A DNA stretch of 32,798 nt from Candidatus Hydrogenedentota bacterium (GCA_018005585.1 JAGMZX010000031.1:13606-46403); one strand, 5' to 3'. Counted from the stretch's first letter, positions 8,871-17,822 are shown. The notes: generated by a model from the sequence alone, not told the origin. A program made the numbers and translations.

Positions 8871-10043
8871 CTAACGGAGTATGTCTATCGCCCTGTCGAG
8901 TTCTTCTTCCGTGTTGTAGCAGTGGGGGGAGAAGCGCAGAAACGCGACGCCGCGGCGGTTTCGACGCAGTGAGACAATGATCCCCCCCGTTTGGAGTTTG
9001 CGGCAGACCGTGTCCATGTCGCGGCCGGGATGGCGAATCGAGATAATTGCGCTGCGGTGTGCGTCGGATGCGGCGGCGGACTGGTCCCACTCTTCGAGAT
9101 ACAGCTGGTAGCCGAGCGGGCGCACGCGTTCGAGGAAATAGCGGCGCAGTTCGAGCACGCGTGCCGCTATCGTATCGATCCCAAAATCCAGAAGCAATTC
9201 GAGCGCCGCGGCCATGCCGAATATGCCTGGCAGATTGAGCGACCCGGTTTCGTAACGGCGGCCGCCCTGGTGATATTGCCTGGTTTCCTGGGCGACGTAG
9301 TCCGGCGAGTGAACATTCCATGAGCCGAGCAGCGGCGGCGGCAGGAGTTCCTGCCGCGACTGTTTCACATAGAAGATGCCCGCGCCGATGGGTCCGAGCA
9401 GCCACTTGTGCGCGTCGGCGCTCAAGAAATCGACGTGGCGCACGGAGACCGGGAACGCGCCAAGGGTCTGGATGCCGTCGAGGCAGAACAGGATGCCGCG
9501 CTCGTGCAGGCGCCGGCCGATTGCGTCGATGTCGATGCGGTATCCGCTCATGAAATGGCATGAGGCGAGCGCGACGAGCCGGGTCCGTTCCGTGAGGGCC
9601 GCCTCGACAACTTCCCAAGTCAGGACTCCCGGCTGCTCAGGCGCCAGACCGACGGGCCGCACACCGCGCCGCGCAAGCGCTGCCCAGGGATACACGTTCG
9701 CGGGGTAGTCGTCGGCGTAGAAGACTACCTCTTCGCCTGGTTGCCACCCGAGGCCGAGCGCCACGATATTCAGGCCCAGCGATGTGGGCCCAATCAGCGA
9801 AATCTCCTCGGGCGCGGCCCCGACCAGCGCCGCGGCAAGCGCGCGGGCCTGACGGTCCACCGCTTCGGTGCGCGCGTTTTCCTGGCTGGCGCGGGACCCG
9901 GCGCGGCCGAACCCGGCGAGCGCCTCCGCCGCGACGCGCGGCAGCGGCGCCACGCCCGCGTTGGCGAAGAAGGCGCAGGTTTCCGCGACAGGAAATTCGC
10001 GGCGGCGCATGGCCTCGTCGTGAATGATGTCATGCAGTGTCAT
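8871..10043 (-). CDS. Class-V PLP-dependent aminotransferase (cysteine desulfurase/epimerase-like)
   Basis: 390 residues from ATG 10043. The fold-type I PLP pattern is complete: GPTSLGLN phosphate-binding region (about 85-92), F-C-L-D189-G-I-Q for the ring-nitrogen Asp and its Gln partner, and S-A-D-A-H-K213-W for the Schiff-base lysine. The ending, with F-L-R-F-S-P-H-C-Y-N-T-E-E-E, is typical of the kynureninase / isopenicillin-N-epimerase / cysteine-desulfurase group. The loop that holds the catalytic cysteine in true desulfurases is not evident, so a desulfurase call is not safe. It is monocistronic as far as can be seen, with no iscU or sufE neighbour. The substrate is unknown. Confidence 0.9.
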   Translation of the reverse strand: MTLHDIIHDEAMRRREFPVAETCAFFANAGVAPLPRVAAEALAGFGRAGSRASQENARTEAVDRQARALAAALVGAAPEEISLIGPTSLGLNIVALGLGWQPGEEVVFYADDYPANVYPWAALARRGVRPVGLAPEQPGVLTWEVVEAALTERTRLVALASCHFMSGYRIDIDAIGRRLHERGILFCLDGIQTLGAFPVSVRHVDFLSADAHKWLLGPIGAGIFYVKQSRQELLPPPLLGSWNVHSPDYVAQETRQYHQGGRRYETGSLNLPGIFGMAAALELLLDFGIDTIAARVLELRRYFLERVRPLGYQLYLEEWDQSAAASDAHRSAIISIRHPGRDMDTVCRKLQTGGIIVSLRRNRRGVAFLRFSPHCYNTEEELDRAIDILR

Positions 10044-10148
10044 GGCGCGGCAGTGTAGCGAATTGAGGGGTGGAAGTAAACCCGTGTTTGTCCGAAAACC
10101 GTTGCTCGGGACCCGGCCCCAGGCGGGATTGACTGTGGGATTGAGCTG

Positions 10149-10178
10149 TGGACACGCGCGCTGCGTTTCGCGTATACT
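10149..10178 (+). promoter_or_regulatory. Sigma-70-like promoter for pckG
   Basis: TGGACA (10149-10154, 5/6 match), 18-base spacer, TATACT (10173-10178, 5/6 match). The transcript would begin near 10185, inside the palindrome described next, leaving a long leader before the pckG ATG. Confidence 0.5.
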
Positions 10179-10194
10179 TCTTTTTCAAGTATAC
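10172..10194. promoter_or_regulatory. Palindromic operator candidate GTATACTT-N7-AAGTATAC
   Basis: A perfect 8-bp inverted repeat, GTATACTT (10172-10179) and AAGTATAC (10187-10194), with a 7-base T-rich centre. It covers the -10 box and predicted transcription start of pckG, which is where a dimeric repressor would block initiation. Confidence 0.6.
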
Positions 10195-10453
10195 CCTTTG
10201 AAATCCGGGTCTGAATGGGCGCAGGCGGCGTGGCGATGGGGTTTTCGCGGCCGTGAGCGGCGGGCGGTGTGACAAGGGCCATCTGTCCCGAAAATGCGCA
10301 TCCCAGGGAGCACGATCAGGAAGTGAGCCATATCTGGTCGGGGGAACGAGGGAGGCAGCGGCGCGAACGCAGCATGGGAAACACTCCCGTGCAGGCGAGG
10401 AACGGGCGTGGTCAGGATGGTTGTTGCGGCAAAGACAGGAAGGAGCAAGCCAC

Positions 10454-12298
10454 ATGCAATGTCCGAGCTATGTACACAATGCGGGCGCGATAGCCTGGAT
10501 CGAAGAAATGGCTGCGCTCTGCAAGCCAGACCACGTGCATTGGTGTGACGGTTCCCAGGAAGAATACAACCGGCTTGCCGCGGAACTCGTCGCCAACGGG
10601 GCCGCGATCAAGCTGAATGAGAAGAAACGCCCCAATTCCTATTATTTCCGGTCGGACCCGGCGGACGTCGCGCGCGTCGAGGACCGCACGTTCATTTGCA
10701 GCCGCAACCGGGATGACGCGGGGCCGACGAACCACTGGGTCGAGCCCGCGAAGATGAAAGCGGAACTGCGCGGATTGTTCGACGGATGCATGCGCGGGCG
10801 CACCATGTACGTCATTCCGTTCAGCATGGGCCCGCTCGGATCGAATATCGCGCACATCGGCATCGAGATTACAGACTCGGCCTATGTCGTGATGAACATG
10901 CGGATCATGACGCGCATGGGCCAAGCTGTTTGGGAAGTGCTCGGCGACGGCAAGTTCATCCCCTGTCTTCACTCCGTCGGCGCGCCGCTGGGACCGGGCC
11001 AGCAGGACGTGCCCTGGCCCTGCAACAAGGACAACAAGTATATCGTCCATTTCCCGGAAGAGCGGGCTATCTGGTCGTTTGGCAGTGGCTACGGCGGCAA
11101 CGCCTTGCTGGGCAAGAAGTGTTTTGCGTTACGCATTGCGTCGGTCATGGCCCGGGAAGAGGGCTGGCTCGCCGAGCACATGTTGATTCTGGGCATCGAG
11201 GACCCGCGCGGAGAGAAGACTTATGTCGCGGCGGCGTTCCCGAGCGCGTGCGGCAAGACGAACCTTGCCATGTTGATCCCGCCTCCCGCATTCGAGGGTT
11301 ACAGAGTGACCACGGTCGGTGACGATATTGCCTGGATCAAGACCGGGGCCGACGGGCGCCTTTACGCCATCAATCCCGAGGCCGGTTTCTTCGGTGTTGC
11401 GCCCGGCACTTCGTACCAATCGAACCCGAACGCCATGGAGTCGGTCAGCCATGACAGCATCTTCACGAACGTGGCGCTCACCGAGGATGGCGACGTCTGG
11501 TGGGAGGGCATGACCGAAGAGCGGCCCGCGCGGCTTACTGATTGGCGCGGACAAGCATGGACGCCGGACTGCGGCCGGCCTGCGTCGCATCCCAATGCGC
11601 GGTTCACGGCGCCGGTGTCGAACTGCCCTTGCGCCGACCCGAACTGGGAGAACCCGAAGGGCGTGCCGATCAGTGCGTTCGTGTTTGGCGGCCGCCGCAG
11701 CGACACGGTGCCGTTGGTCATGCAGGCGTCCAGTTGGACGCACGGCGTCTATCTGGCCGCGACTATGGGCTCGGAACAGACGGCCGCCGCCGCGGGCCAG
11801 GTCGGCGTGGTGCGGCGCGACCCCTTCGCCATGCTGCCCTTCTGCGGCTATCACATGGCGGAGTACTGGAACCACTGGTGCGACATGGCGCGGAGGATCG
11901 CGCACACGCCTCTGATCTTCAGCGTGAACTGGTTCCGGAGAGACGCAGAGGGCGAATTCGCGTGGCCCGGTTTCGGCGAAAACATGCGCGCCCTCAAGTG
12001 GATTGTCGACCGCGTGCACGGCCGCGCACGCGCCGAGGAAAACCCGCTGGGCTGGACTCCGCGCTACTGCGACCTTGAATGGGGCGGCCTCCAGGGATTT
12101 ACGCCCGAGAAGTTCAACCAGGTGATCCTGGTGAATCGTCGCGCGTGGGAAACGGAACTTGAGTCCCACGCCGAACTTTTCAAGCTCATGGGCGACAAAC
12201 TGCCCGAAGAGATGGAGCTGCAGCGCCGGCTTACGCTGGCGCAACTGCGCCGGTCGCCCGAGGAATGGTTGCCCAGCAACGGGGGTGAATCGGAATAA
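10454..12298 (+). CDS. pckG: Phosphoenolpyruvate carboxykinase (GTP)
   Basis: 614 residues from ATG 10454, which has GGAAGGAG 9 bases upstream; the frame extends 67 codons further without homology. The length fits GTP-PEPCK (about 600-620). Visible family motifs: the kinase-1 P-loop with active-site cysteine, F-P-S-A-C266-G-K-T-N-L; the oxaloacetate/Mn region around [20 protein letters not shown]; and the [11 protein letters not shown] segment. It converts oxaloacetate plus GTP to PEP, CO2 and GDP in the cytoplasm and so controls entry to gluconeogenesis, or runs anaplerotically in some anaerobes. It stands alone with its own promoter and a possible operator. The class-V aminotransferase upstream is divergent. 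Confidence 0.97.
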   Translation: MQCPSYVHNAGAIAWIEEMAALCKPDHVHWCDGSQEEYNRLAAELVANGAAIKLNEKKRPNSYYFRSDPADVARVEDRTFICSRNRDDAGPTNHWVEPAKMKAELRGLFDGCMRGRTMYVIPFSMGPLGSNIAHIGIEITDSAYVVMNMRIMTRMGQAVWEVLGDGKFIPCLHSVGAPLGPGQQDVPWPCNKDNKYIVHFPEERAIWSFGSGYGGNALLGKKCFALRIASVMAREEGWLAEHMLILGIEDPRGEKTYVAAAFPSACGKTNLAMLIPPPAFEGYRVTTVGDDIAWIKTGADGRLYAINPEAGFFGVAPGTSYQSNPNAMESVSHDSIFTNVALTEDGDVWWEGMTEERPARLTDWRGQAWTPDCGRPASHPNARFTAPVSNCPCADPNWENPKGVPISAFVFGGRRSDTVPLVMQASSWTHGVYLAATMGSEQTAAAAGQVGVVRRDPFAMLPFCGYHMAEYWNHWCDMARRIAHTPLIFSVNWFRRDAEGEFAWPGFGENMRALKWIVDRVHGRARAEENPLGWTPRYCDLEWGGLQGFTPEKFNQVILVNRRAWETELESHAELFKLMGDKLPEEMELQRRLTLAQLRRSPEEWLPSNGGESE

Positions 12299-12474
12299 GA
12301 TGCTCTGAAGGCGTGACTCCAGGGCGCAGGGGAGCGGTTTTCGCCGTTGGAGGGCAGTACGCCGCTTCTTTCGTATGTTACAATAACGGCGTAACCGTGT
12401 GGTGCTTTCGCTGTTTCTCTCACATGTGACGCGGCCATGTCCCCCCCGGCCGTCTCACGAAGGAAGAGGTGTCC

Positions 12475-15400
12475 ATGCTTCGTTCCGCTGCCTGTTGCTC
12501 CGTCTGCGTGGCGCTGTTTCCCTTTCTGACGCACATGGCGGCCGCGGACGCCTTCCTGCTTGAACTCGAAACCCCGCCCGCGGCGGCGGCGCATGCGCAG
12601 GGCATGGAGGCGGGCGGAACGTTCGCAAAGGCTGCCAGCGCCGTGAAGGCGAGGCTGGCGGTTATCGATGTGGAGCAGCAGCGGGTCCTGAGCGCTTTGG
12701 CGGCGAAGAGTCCCGGCGCGCGCGTCTTGTACCGGGTGCAGCGTGTCTATAACGGCATCGCCGTAAGCGCCGACCCGGCTTCCGTCGAGGCGCTGCGGGC
12801 GTTGCCGGGGGTGCGTGCCGTCCACAGGCTGCGCCGCATTCACGTGCAGCACACGACGAGCATGCCGTTTCTCGACGTGCCGGCAGTGTGGGACGGCGCG
12901 GGAATGGCCTTGACCGGCACGGGCGTACGGGTCGGCGTTATCGACACGGGCATTGACTACCTGCACCCGGATTTCGGCGGCAGCGGCGCGGCGCAGGACC
13001 ACGCGAACAACAACACGCGCGTGATCACGGACGGATTCTTCCCCACCGCGAAAGTAGCGGGCGGCTTTGACTTTGTGGGCGACGACTATGACCCCGATGA
13101 CCCGGTCCTCTCCGTTCCAAGGCCGGACCCGGACCCCATGGACCAGCACGGCCATGGCACGCATGTGTCGGGCACCGTCGCGGGTTTCGGTGTGGACACG
13201 CAGGGCAAGACCTATGTGGGCGGTTACAATCCCGATGTGCCGATGGCGACTCTTCAGATCGGTCCTGGCGCGGCCCCAAACGCAACGCTTTACGCGCTAA
13301 AAGTCTTCGGTGAAACCGGAGCTTCGCAAGTGCTGATACCCGCCATCGAATGGGCCGTTGATCCCGATGGCGATGGCGATTTTGCCGACCACTTGGACGT
13401 GATCAATCTTTCTCTCGGCGACGACTACGCGCCGCACGATGCGCCCGAGGCGGCCGCATGCGACAATGCGGCGCTGGCCGGCGTCGTTGTGGTCGCTTCC
13501 GCGGGCAACGACGGGGATATCTATTTCGCGACCGGCGCGCCGGGCTGCGCGCCCCGCGTCATCAGCGTCGCGGCATCCGAGGACGACGACCCCACGGAGA
13601 CGGACCTGTCCCCCGACCGGCTGGCTTCCTTTTCTTCGCGCGGCCCGTCGCAGGGAGCCGCGGGCCTGATTGTGAAGCCGGACGTAGCCGCGCCGGGCAA
13701 GCGCATCCGGTCGGCCCGCCTGTTCAACCCTTCCGACCCGGACAGCCTTACCTCGGTGCTCAGCGGCACCTCGATGGCCGCCCCGCATGTTGCGGGCGTG
13801 ATGGCGCTCTTGCGCGAATTGCACCCGGACTGGACCGCGGCGGAATTGAAGGCCCTGATCATGAACACGGCCATCAACAACGTGTATCGCTACGACGCGG
13901 ACGTCAACCCCACGCGCGAAGCGCCGGCACATGCGGGCGCGGGCCGCATCGACCCTGTCAGCGCGGCAACGAACGGGGTGATCGCGTATGACCTCGAGCA
14001 TCCCGAGCGCGTCAGCCTCACATTCGAAACGCGTGAAGCGGCGGCCATGGTAGTCGAGCGGCGTCATGTGCGCGTGGAGAACAAGGGCGCGATCGCGGCG
14101 TCATACGATGTGGCGCTGGATGTGCTGACCTATCTGCCTGGCCTCAGCATATTCGTCTCGCCGCAAGAAACCGGCCAGATCGCGCCGGGGGCGTATGCAG
14201 ATATCGAGGTGGGATTTCAGGCGGACTACACACGCATGAAGCACCCGCGCGACCCCGCGGCGCGCGAATTGCTCAATGAACACACACGGCACTGGATCAG
14301 CGAATTGTCGGGTTACGTAACGTTTACGCCGGATTCGCCGGACCTCGTGCCTCTGCGGACGCCTTTCTACGCCACTATGCGGCGCGCGTCGGACATGCGC
14401 ACGGCGGCGGGCGGACTCCGTTTCGAGGAGACGACGGACGCGAATATCCAGCTCACGGGCGCCGGCATCAATACGGGCGAAGACTATCCTGTGGACGTCG
14501 TGTCGCTGGTAACGCCCTTTGAACTCCTGACGTTCGACGAAGACGAGGCGGATATTTCAGGTTTGGATGACGCCGGGGACATCAAGTATGCCGGCGTTAC
14601 GAGCGATTATGTGGCGGGCAAGACCGTGGCCGATACGATGCTGTATTTCGGCATCGCGACGTGGTCGCCCTGGTACTCGCTCAACTGGATCCGCTTCGAG
14701 ATTAGCATCGATGTAAACCAGGACAACGCCGCGGATTACCTGTTGTACAGCTCGTCGAACGTTTTTCCGGCGAACACCCCCCTCGATTCCGACGTGTTCG
14801 TGTCCCGGCTCAGCAATTTCGCCGGCCAGGACGAAGTGGAGGGTTACATCAACGGCTACTCGGCTCAGCGCTACGATTCGGCGCTGTTCCTGTCCGACGT
14901 GTTGTGCCTGCCCGTCTCCGCGGGGTCGCTCGGATTGACCGATGCGCACGCCGCCTTCGGTTTCCGCGTGCGCTCCGTGGTCCGTTACGACGAAGAGAAG
15001 GTGATGGACACATGCGCGTCCGCCTCGTACGATGTGACCCGGCCCGGCCTCGCGTTCACGGTCGCGGACGACGGACAACCCACCCATTTCGATCTGAACG
15101 GGCGTAGCATCGGCGTGATATACGACGCGGAGGCGTTCGCTGCGCGCGGCGCGCTGGGCGCATTGCTGCTGCATCATCACAACATCGCGGGGAAACGCGC
15201 TGTTTGGATGCCCATCCTTACCGCGGGCGACAGTGACGGCGACCAGATCCCCGACTTGACCGAAGACGGACAGGATGCCGACGGCGACGGCTTGCCCAAT
15301 GCGTTCGACACCGACGCCGACGGCGACGGCATCACGGACGCCATCGAGGGCACGAATGACCCGGACGAGGACACGGTTCCGAATTTCCTCGACCTGGACT

Positions 15401-16275
15401 CGGACAACGACGGGCTTGCCGATACCTTCGAATGGGAACAACCGCGCACGGACCCCTACTCCCCTGACAGTGACGGCGACGGCATAGACGACAAGACGGA
15501 AGGCCGCACCGATTGGGACGGCGACGGCGTCATTAATGCGTTGGATACGGATTCCGACGACGACGGCATTCCGGACATCCTGGAGGGCGCGGGGGACTCG
15601 GACAACGACGGCGATGCGAACTACTTGGACCTCGACTCCGACGGCGACGGCATTCCCGACGCGGAGGAAACCGTGCTGGACGCGGACGGCGACGGCCTTC
15701 CGAACTACGTGGATACCGATTCTGATGATGACACGCTGCCCGACGCGGACGAGCTATCTCTTTATCTGACGGACCCCTACATGCGCGATTCGGATGAAGA
15801 CGGGCGCACCGATGATGTGGAAGTCGGCGCGGGCTCGGATCCGAACGTGCCGCAACCGCCCCCGCCAGCGGCTAATCTGGCCGCTTCGGATGGGACCTCG
15901 GTGCAGCACGTGCTGGTTACGTGGAGCGACGTGCCGGGGCGCACGGAATACCGCGTCCACCGCGGAACGGACGCCAATCTTGCGGGCAGCGCGCCTGTCA
16001 GCGGCTGGATTACGGAAACGCAATTTGAGGACACGACCGCGGCGGTGGCCACAATGTCCGGCGGCGGCGCGTGCAGCGAGGCGACGCCCCAGTACACGCG
16101 CTACACCTATTGGGTGCTCACGCGCAACGCAGGCGGCGAAGGCGGCTACAGCGCGCCCGACGAAGGCTACCGGGGCGCCGCGGCCAGGTTCGCGGATGCG
16201 CTCGTATTTGGTGTGGTCGGCGCGGCGTTTCTTGGCCTGCGCAGGGGAAAGAGACAAGAACGCCGGAACGGCTGA
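12475..16275 (+). CDS. Large secreted subtilisin-like (S8) protease with TSP3 repeats and C-terminal anchor
   Basis: 1266 residues from ATG 12475; a GTG two codons earlier is less well spaced from AGGAAGAGG. Order: signal peptide (about 1-25); inhibitor-I9-like prodomain (about 45-125); S8 catalytic domain with D157 (VIDTGIDYLHPDF), H227 (GHGTHVSG), N345 (ASAGNDG) and S433 (SGTSMAAPH), all intact; beta-sandwich regions (about 510-900); thrombospondin-type-3 calcium repeats (about 919-1125); a fibronectin-III-like domain (about 1130-1230); and a C-terminal hydrophobic segment plus basic tail (ADALVFGVVGAAFLGLRRGK). The tail resembles CTERM-type sorting signals (transmembrane helix, then Arg/Lys cluster), though I cannot name the class. 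It is likely an active, calcium-stabilised surface or secreted protease for protein degradation. It stands alone between pckG and a convergent TPR gene. Confidence 0.93.
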   Translation: MLRSAACCSVCVALFPFLTHMAAADAFLLELETPPAAAAHAQGMEAGGTFAKAASAVKARLAVIDVEQQRVLSALAAKSPGARVLYRVQRVYNGIAVSADPASVEALRALPGVRAVHRLRRIHVQHTTSMPFLDVPAVWDGAGMALTGTGVRVGVIDTGIDYLHPDFGGSGAAQDHANNNTRVITDGFFPTAKVAGGFDFVGDDYDPDDPVLSVPRPDPDPMDQHGHGTHVSGTVAGFGVDTQGKTYVGGYNPDVPMATLQIGPGAAPNATLYALKVFGETGASQVLIPAIEWAVDPDGDGDFADHLDVINLSLGDDYAPHDAPEAAACDNAALAGVVVVASAGNDGDIYFATGAPGCAPRVISVAASEDDDPTETDLSPDRLASFSSRGPSQGAAGLIVKPDVAAPGKRIRSARLFNPSDPDSLTSVLSGTSMAAPHVAGVMALLRELHPDWTAAELKALIMNTAINNVYRYDADVNPTREAPAHAGAGRIDPVSAATNGVIAYDLEHPERVSLTFETREAAAMVVERRHVRVENKGAIAASYDVALDVLTYLPGLSIFVSPQETGQIAPGAYADIEVGFQADYTRMKHPRDPAARELLNEHTRHWISELSGYVTFTPDSPDLVPLRTPFYATMRRASDMRTAAGGLRFEETTDANIQLTGAGINTGEDYPVDVVSLVTPFELLTFDEDEADISGLDDAGDIKYAGVTSDYVAGKTVADTMLYFGIATWSPWYSLNWIRFEISIDVNQDNAADYLLYSSSNVFPANTPLDSDVFVSRLSNFAGQDEVEGYINGYSAQRYDSALFLSDVLCLPVSAGSLGLTDAHAAFGFRVRSVVRYDEEKVMDTCASASYDVTRPGLAFTVADDGQPTHFDLNGRSIGVIYDAEAFAARGALGALLLHHHNIAGKRAVWMPILTAGDSDGDQIPDLTEDGQDADGDGLPNAFDTDADGDGITDAIEGTNDPDEDTVPNFLDLDSDNDGLADTFEWEQPRTDPYSPDSDGDGIDDKTEGRTDWDGDGVINALDTDSDDDGIPDILEGAGDSDNDGDANYLDLDSDGDGIPDAEETVLDADGDGLPNYVDTDSDDDTLPDADELSLYLTDPYMRDSDEDGRTDDVEVGAGSDPNVPQPPPPAANLAASDGTSVQHVLVTWSDVPGRTEYRVHRGTDANLAGSAPVSGWITETQFEDTTAAVATMSGGGACSEATPQYTRYTYWVLTRNAGGEGGYSAPDEGYRGAAARFADALVFGVVGAAFLGLRRGKRQERRNG
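15229..15852 (+). repeat. Thrombospondin-type-3 calcium-binding repeat tract (coding)
   Basis: About 208 codons in which D-x-D-x-D-G-x-x-D units recur (for example DSDGDQIPD, DADGDGLPN, DSDDDGIPD). They alternate with N-[FY]-L/V-D-x-D spacer units. The pattern is that of TSP3 repeats, which bind many Ca2+ ions and form a rigid stalk. At DNA level the tract is rich in gacggcgac-type words, so it is prone to recombination and misassembly. Confidence 0.92.
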
Positions 16276-16311
16276 TCCGCGCGCATTCCTCCCCGGGTTT
16301 GCTGACGCCGC

Positions 16312-16779
16312 TCACGGCTGTTCCGGCGGCGCGGCGTGCCGCAGCCTGGCCAACCGCGGGTCGCTGACCAGCTGGCTGCGGAGATTGGGGTCGCATTCGA
16401 TGGCCTTCGCGAGAGCAGCGGACGCTTCCGGCCCTTTCCCCGGAACGTGACAGGCGTAGAAAAGCGCGAGGGCCAGATGCCCGCCAGGCCGTTTAGGCTC
16501 CAAGTCCGCCGCCATCTTCCACTGTTCTTCCGCGTCGTCCAGCCGTTGCTGCTGTGTCAGCACCGCCGCAAGCATCGAGCGCCCATTGGCCCACGCGGGC
16601 AGAATGCGCACGCATTTGCGGAAGGCGGCCTCCGCTTCGTCGAGCCGGCCCGCGCGCAACGCCGCGTGGCCGCGCTCCCAGGCGCGCTTCATTCTTCTGA
16701 ACTGAACCTGGCGCGAAATCACCTGATACGCCACCAAGCTCAGCAGCAAAATGGCGCCCGCCAGAATGTTTGTGCTCAT
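16312..16779 (-). CDS. Small membrane-anchored TPR protein
   Basis: 155 residues from the ATG at 16779; the frame is open 50 codons further upstream, but that part runs into the hslV promoter region and looks non-coding. One hydrophobic helix lies at the N-terminus ([17 protein letters not shown], about 5-21). It is followed by a basic stretch and about three TPR-type helix pairs with A[13 protein letters not shown] and D-D-A-E-E-Q-W signatures. It is probably a cytoplasmic-facing or periplasmic scaffold; the partner is unknown. It is transcribed divergently from hslV and converges on the S8 protease gene. Confidence 0.75.
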   Translation of the reverse strand: MSTNILAGAILLLSLVAYQVISRQVQFRRMKRAWERGHAALRAGRLDEAEAAFRKCVRILPAWANGRSMLAAVLTQQQRLDDAEEQWKMAADLEPKRPGGHLALALFYACHVPGKGPEASAALAKAIECDPNLRSQLVSDPRLARLRHAAPPEQP

Positions 16780-16934
16780 GATGGTTTGCGACACCTCGCG
16801 CGCAAGCCTAACCGAAACGGCGTCCCGGCGCAATGCGCGCGACCCGTGGGGCGCCCCGGCCACGAGCATGGGCAAGATGACCATGCCACGAAAAGATGCC
16901 CATGCCACGGTACGGATAATGTGCGGCATTTCAC

Positions 16935-16963
16935 TTGTACGCGTGGCGAGGTTGTGCTACAAC
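16935..16963 (+). promoter_or_regulatory. Possible promoter for hslV
   Basis: TTGTAC (16935-16940), 17 bases, TACAAC (16958-16963). The matches are weak (3/6 and 4/6). GTTGT-GCT-ACAAC (16951-16963) is a small inverted repeat overlapping the -10 box. Confidence 0.3.
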
Positions 16964-16986
16964 CATGCGTTGAGAGGAATTCGAGG

Positions 16987-17532
16987 ATGAGGAACATGAC
17001 GGGACAGGTACGCGCGACGACGGTGCTTGCCGTGCGCAAGGATGGCAAGGTGGCGATGGGCGGCGATGGTCAGGTGACGGTCGGCGAGACGGTCATGAAA
17101 TCGAAGGCGATAAAGATACGGCGACTCGCGGATGGGCGCGTGCTTGCCGGGTTCGCCGGTTCGGTTTCCGACGCATTCGCGCTGTTCGAACGCTTCGAGA
17201 AGAAGTTCAAGGAATTCAACTACAACATTCTGCGGGCCGCGGTCGAATTGGGCAAGGAATGGCGCACGGACAAGTACCTGCGCAGCCTTCAGGCGATGCT
17301 AGCCGTCTGCGACAAGGAACGCTCGCTGCTGATCTCGGGCACGGGCGATGTGATCGAACCGGACGACGGCCTGCTGGGGATTGGGTCGGGCGGCCCGTTC
17401 GCGCTCGCGGCGGCGCGCGCGCTGATGAAGCACTCGGTGCTGGACGCGGAAGGCATTGCGCGGGAGGCCTTGGGCATTGCGGCGGAAATCTGCATCTACA
17501 CGAACGGCCATGTGACCATCGAGACGCTGTGA
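16987..17532 (+). CDS. hslV: HslV (ClpQ) peptidase subunit of the HslUV protease
   Basis: 181 residues from ATG 16987, with GAGAGGA well placed upstream; ATG 16996 is an alternative with poorer spacing. The open frame upstream is a chance extension. Family core: [24 protein letters not shown], then [18 protein letters not shown] and the I-Y-T-N-G-H C-terminus. The nucleophile should be the first Thr of TTVLAV, here Thr11, so a ten-residue propeptide (or a later start) must be removed. The enzyme forms a double hexamer that degrades proteins unfolded by the HslU ATPase. No hslU gene is adjacent, which is unusual because hslV and hslU are commonly paired. Confidence 0.95.
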   Translation: MRNMTGQVRATTVLAVRKDGKVAMGGDGQVTVGETVMKSKAIKIRRLADGRVLAGFAGSVSDAFALFERFEKKFKEFNYNILRAAVELGKEWRTDKYLRSLQAMLAVCDKERSLLISGTGDVIEPDDGLLGIGSGGPFALAAARALMKHSVLDAEGIAREALGIAAEICIYTNGHVTIETL

Positions 17533-17559
17533 AGCGCCGGCAAAGCGCGGACAGCCGGT

Positions 17560-17588
17560 TTGACGCTTCGTGTGCCGCGTGGTATACT
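17560..17588 (+). promoter_or_regulatory. Strong sigma-70 promoter of the infC operon
   Basis: TTGACG (17560-17565), a 17-base spacer ending in TGG, then TATACT (17583-17588). Both boxes match 5/6 of consensus at ideal spacing; this is the best promoter in the window. The transcript would start near 17595, giving a leader of about 225 bases before infC. Confidence 0.75.
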
Positions 17589-17594
17589 CCCGTC

Positions 17595-17819
17595 GATTTG
17601 CGTCCCTATCGGGACGATGCAAGCAGGAGGTTTCGCTCCTCACCATGAGGCGATGCGTCAACCGCGCATCTGTTATCATGGTCGTTGCCAGAGGCACGTG
17701 TCGTTTTACGGCAGAGGAGTACTTCCCTCTGCCGTTTTTGTTTGGGTGCGCGGCGACCGGCGTCGCGGGCCCGCGAACGTTTCAGTCTGGGGCGCGGGGC
17801 CCCAAAGGAGGTTCACGCT
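17595..17819 (+). ncRNA. Structured infC mRNA leader (attenuator candidate)
   Basis: The leader holds a chain of hairpins: AGGAG-GTTTCG-CTCCT near 17630; CCTCA-CCA-TGAGG overlapping it at about 17638-17650, so the two compete; GATGCG...CGCATC near 17653-17671; and a terminator at 17708-17739. A CAGAGG upstream of the terminator (in ttgccagaggcac, near 17690) could pair with its 3' arm and act as an antiterminator. Attenuated leaders ahead of infC-rpmI-rplT, controlled by ribosomal protein L20, are established in Bacillus. This one does not obviously match the known consensus. Confidence 0.45.
17708..17742 (+). terminator. Intrinsic terminator inside the infC leader
   Basis: A perfect 10-bp stem, ACGGCAGAGG (17708-17717) with CCTCTGCCGT (17726-17735), 8-base loop AGTACTTC and a following T run (17735-17739, then gttt). 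It lies between the promoter and infC, so it must be conditional if it works. Confidence 0.8.
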
Positions 17820-17822
17820 ATC
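17804..17822 (+). promoter_or_regulatory. Shine-Dalgarno plus ATC start of infC
   Basis: AAAGGAGG (17804-17811), 8-base spacer TTCACGCT, ATC (17820-17822). The ribosome site is the strongest type possible, and the only start-like codon at right distance in the IF-3 frame is ATC. This is the hallmark of IF-3 autoregulation. Confidence 0.8.

Larger units (their letters stand above)
10044..10453 (+). other. 410-bp regulatory interval between the aminotransferase and pckG
   Basis: No gene is supported here. It holds the pckG promoter and palindrome (see separate entries), then about 270 bases of apparent 5' leader. The leader is GC-rich with small hairpins, for example GATCAG near 10315 pairing with CTGGTC near 10335 with one G-U. 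The frame of pckG stays open back to 10253, but that stretch has no homology to PEPCK. I do not recognise a known riboswitch. Confidence 0.6.

Noticed and set aside
10253-10453. A 67-codon N-terminal extension of PEPCK
   Set aside because: No homology and no ribosome site at the earlier start; ATG 10454 has GGAAGGAG at good distance and gives the family length.
12299-12474. A promoter for the S8 protease based on TACAAT at 12380-12385
   Set aside because: The -10-like box has no acceptable -35 box at 16-18 bases; kept only as a possibility.
16336-16986. A 217-codon upstream extension of the hslV frame
   Set aside because: It has shadow-like composition, is antisense to the TPR gene, and HslV homology starts only at 16987-17020.
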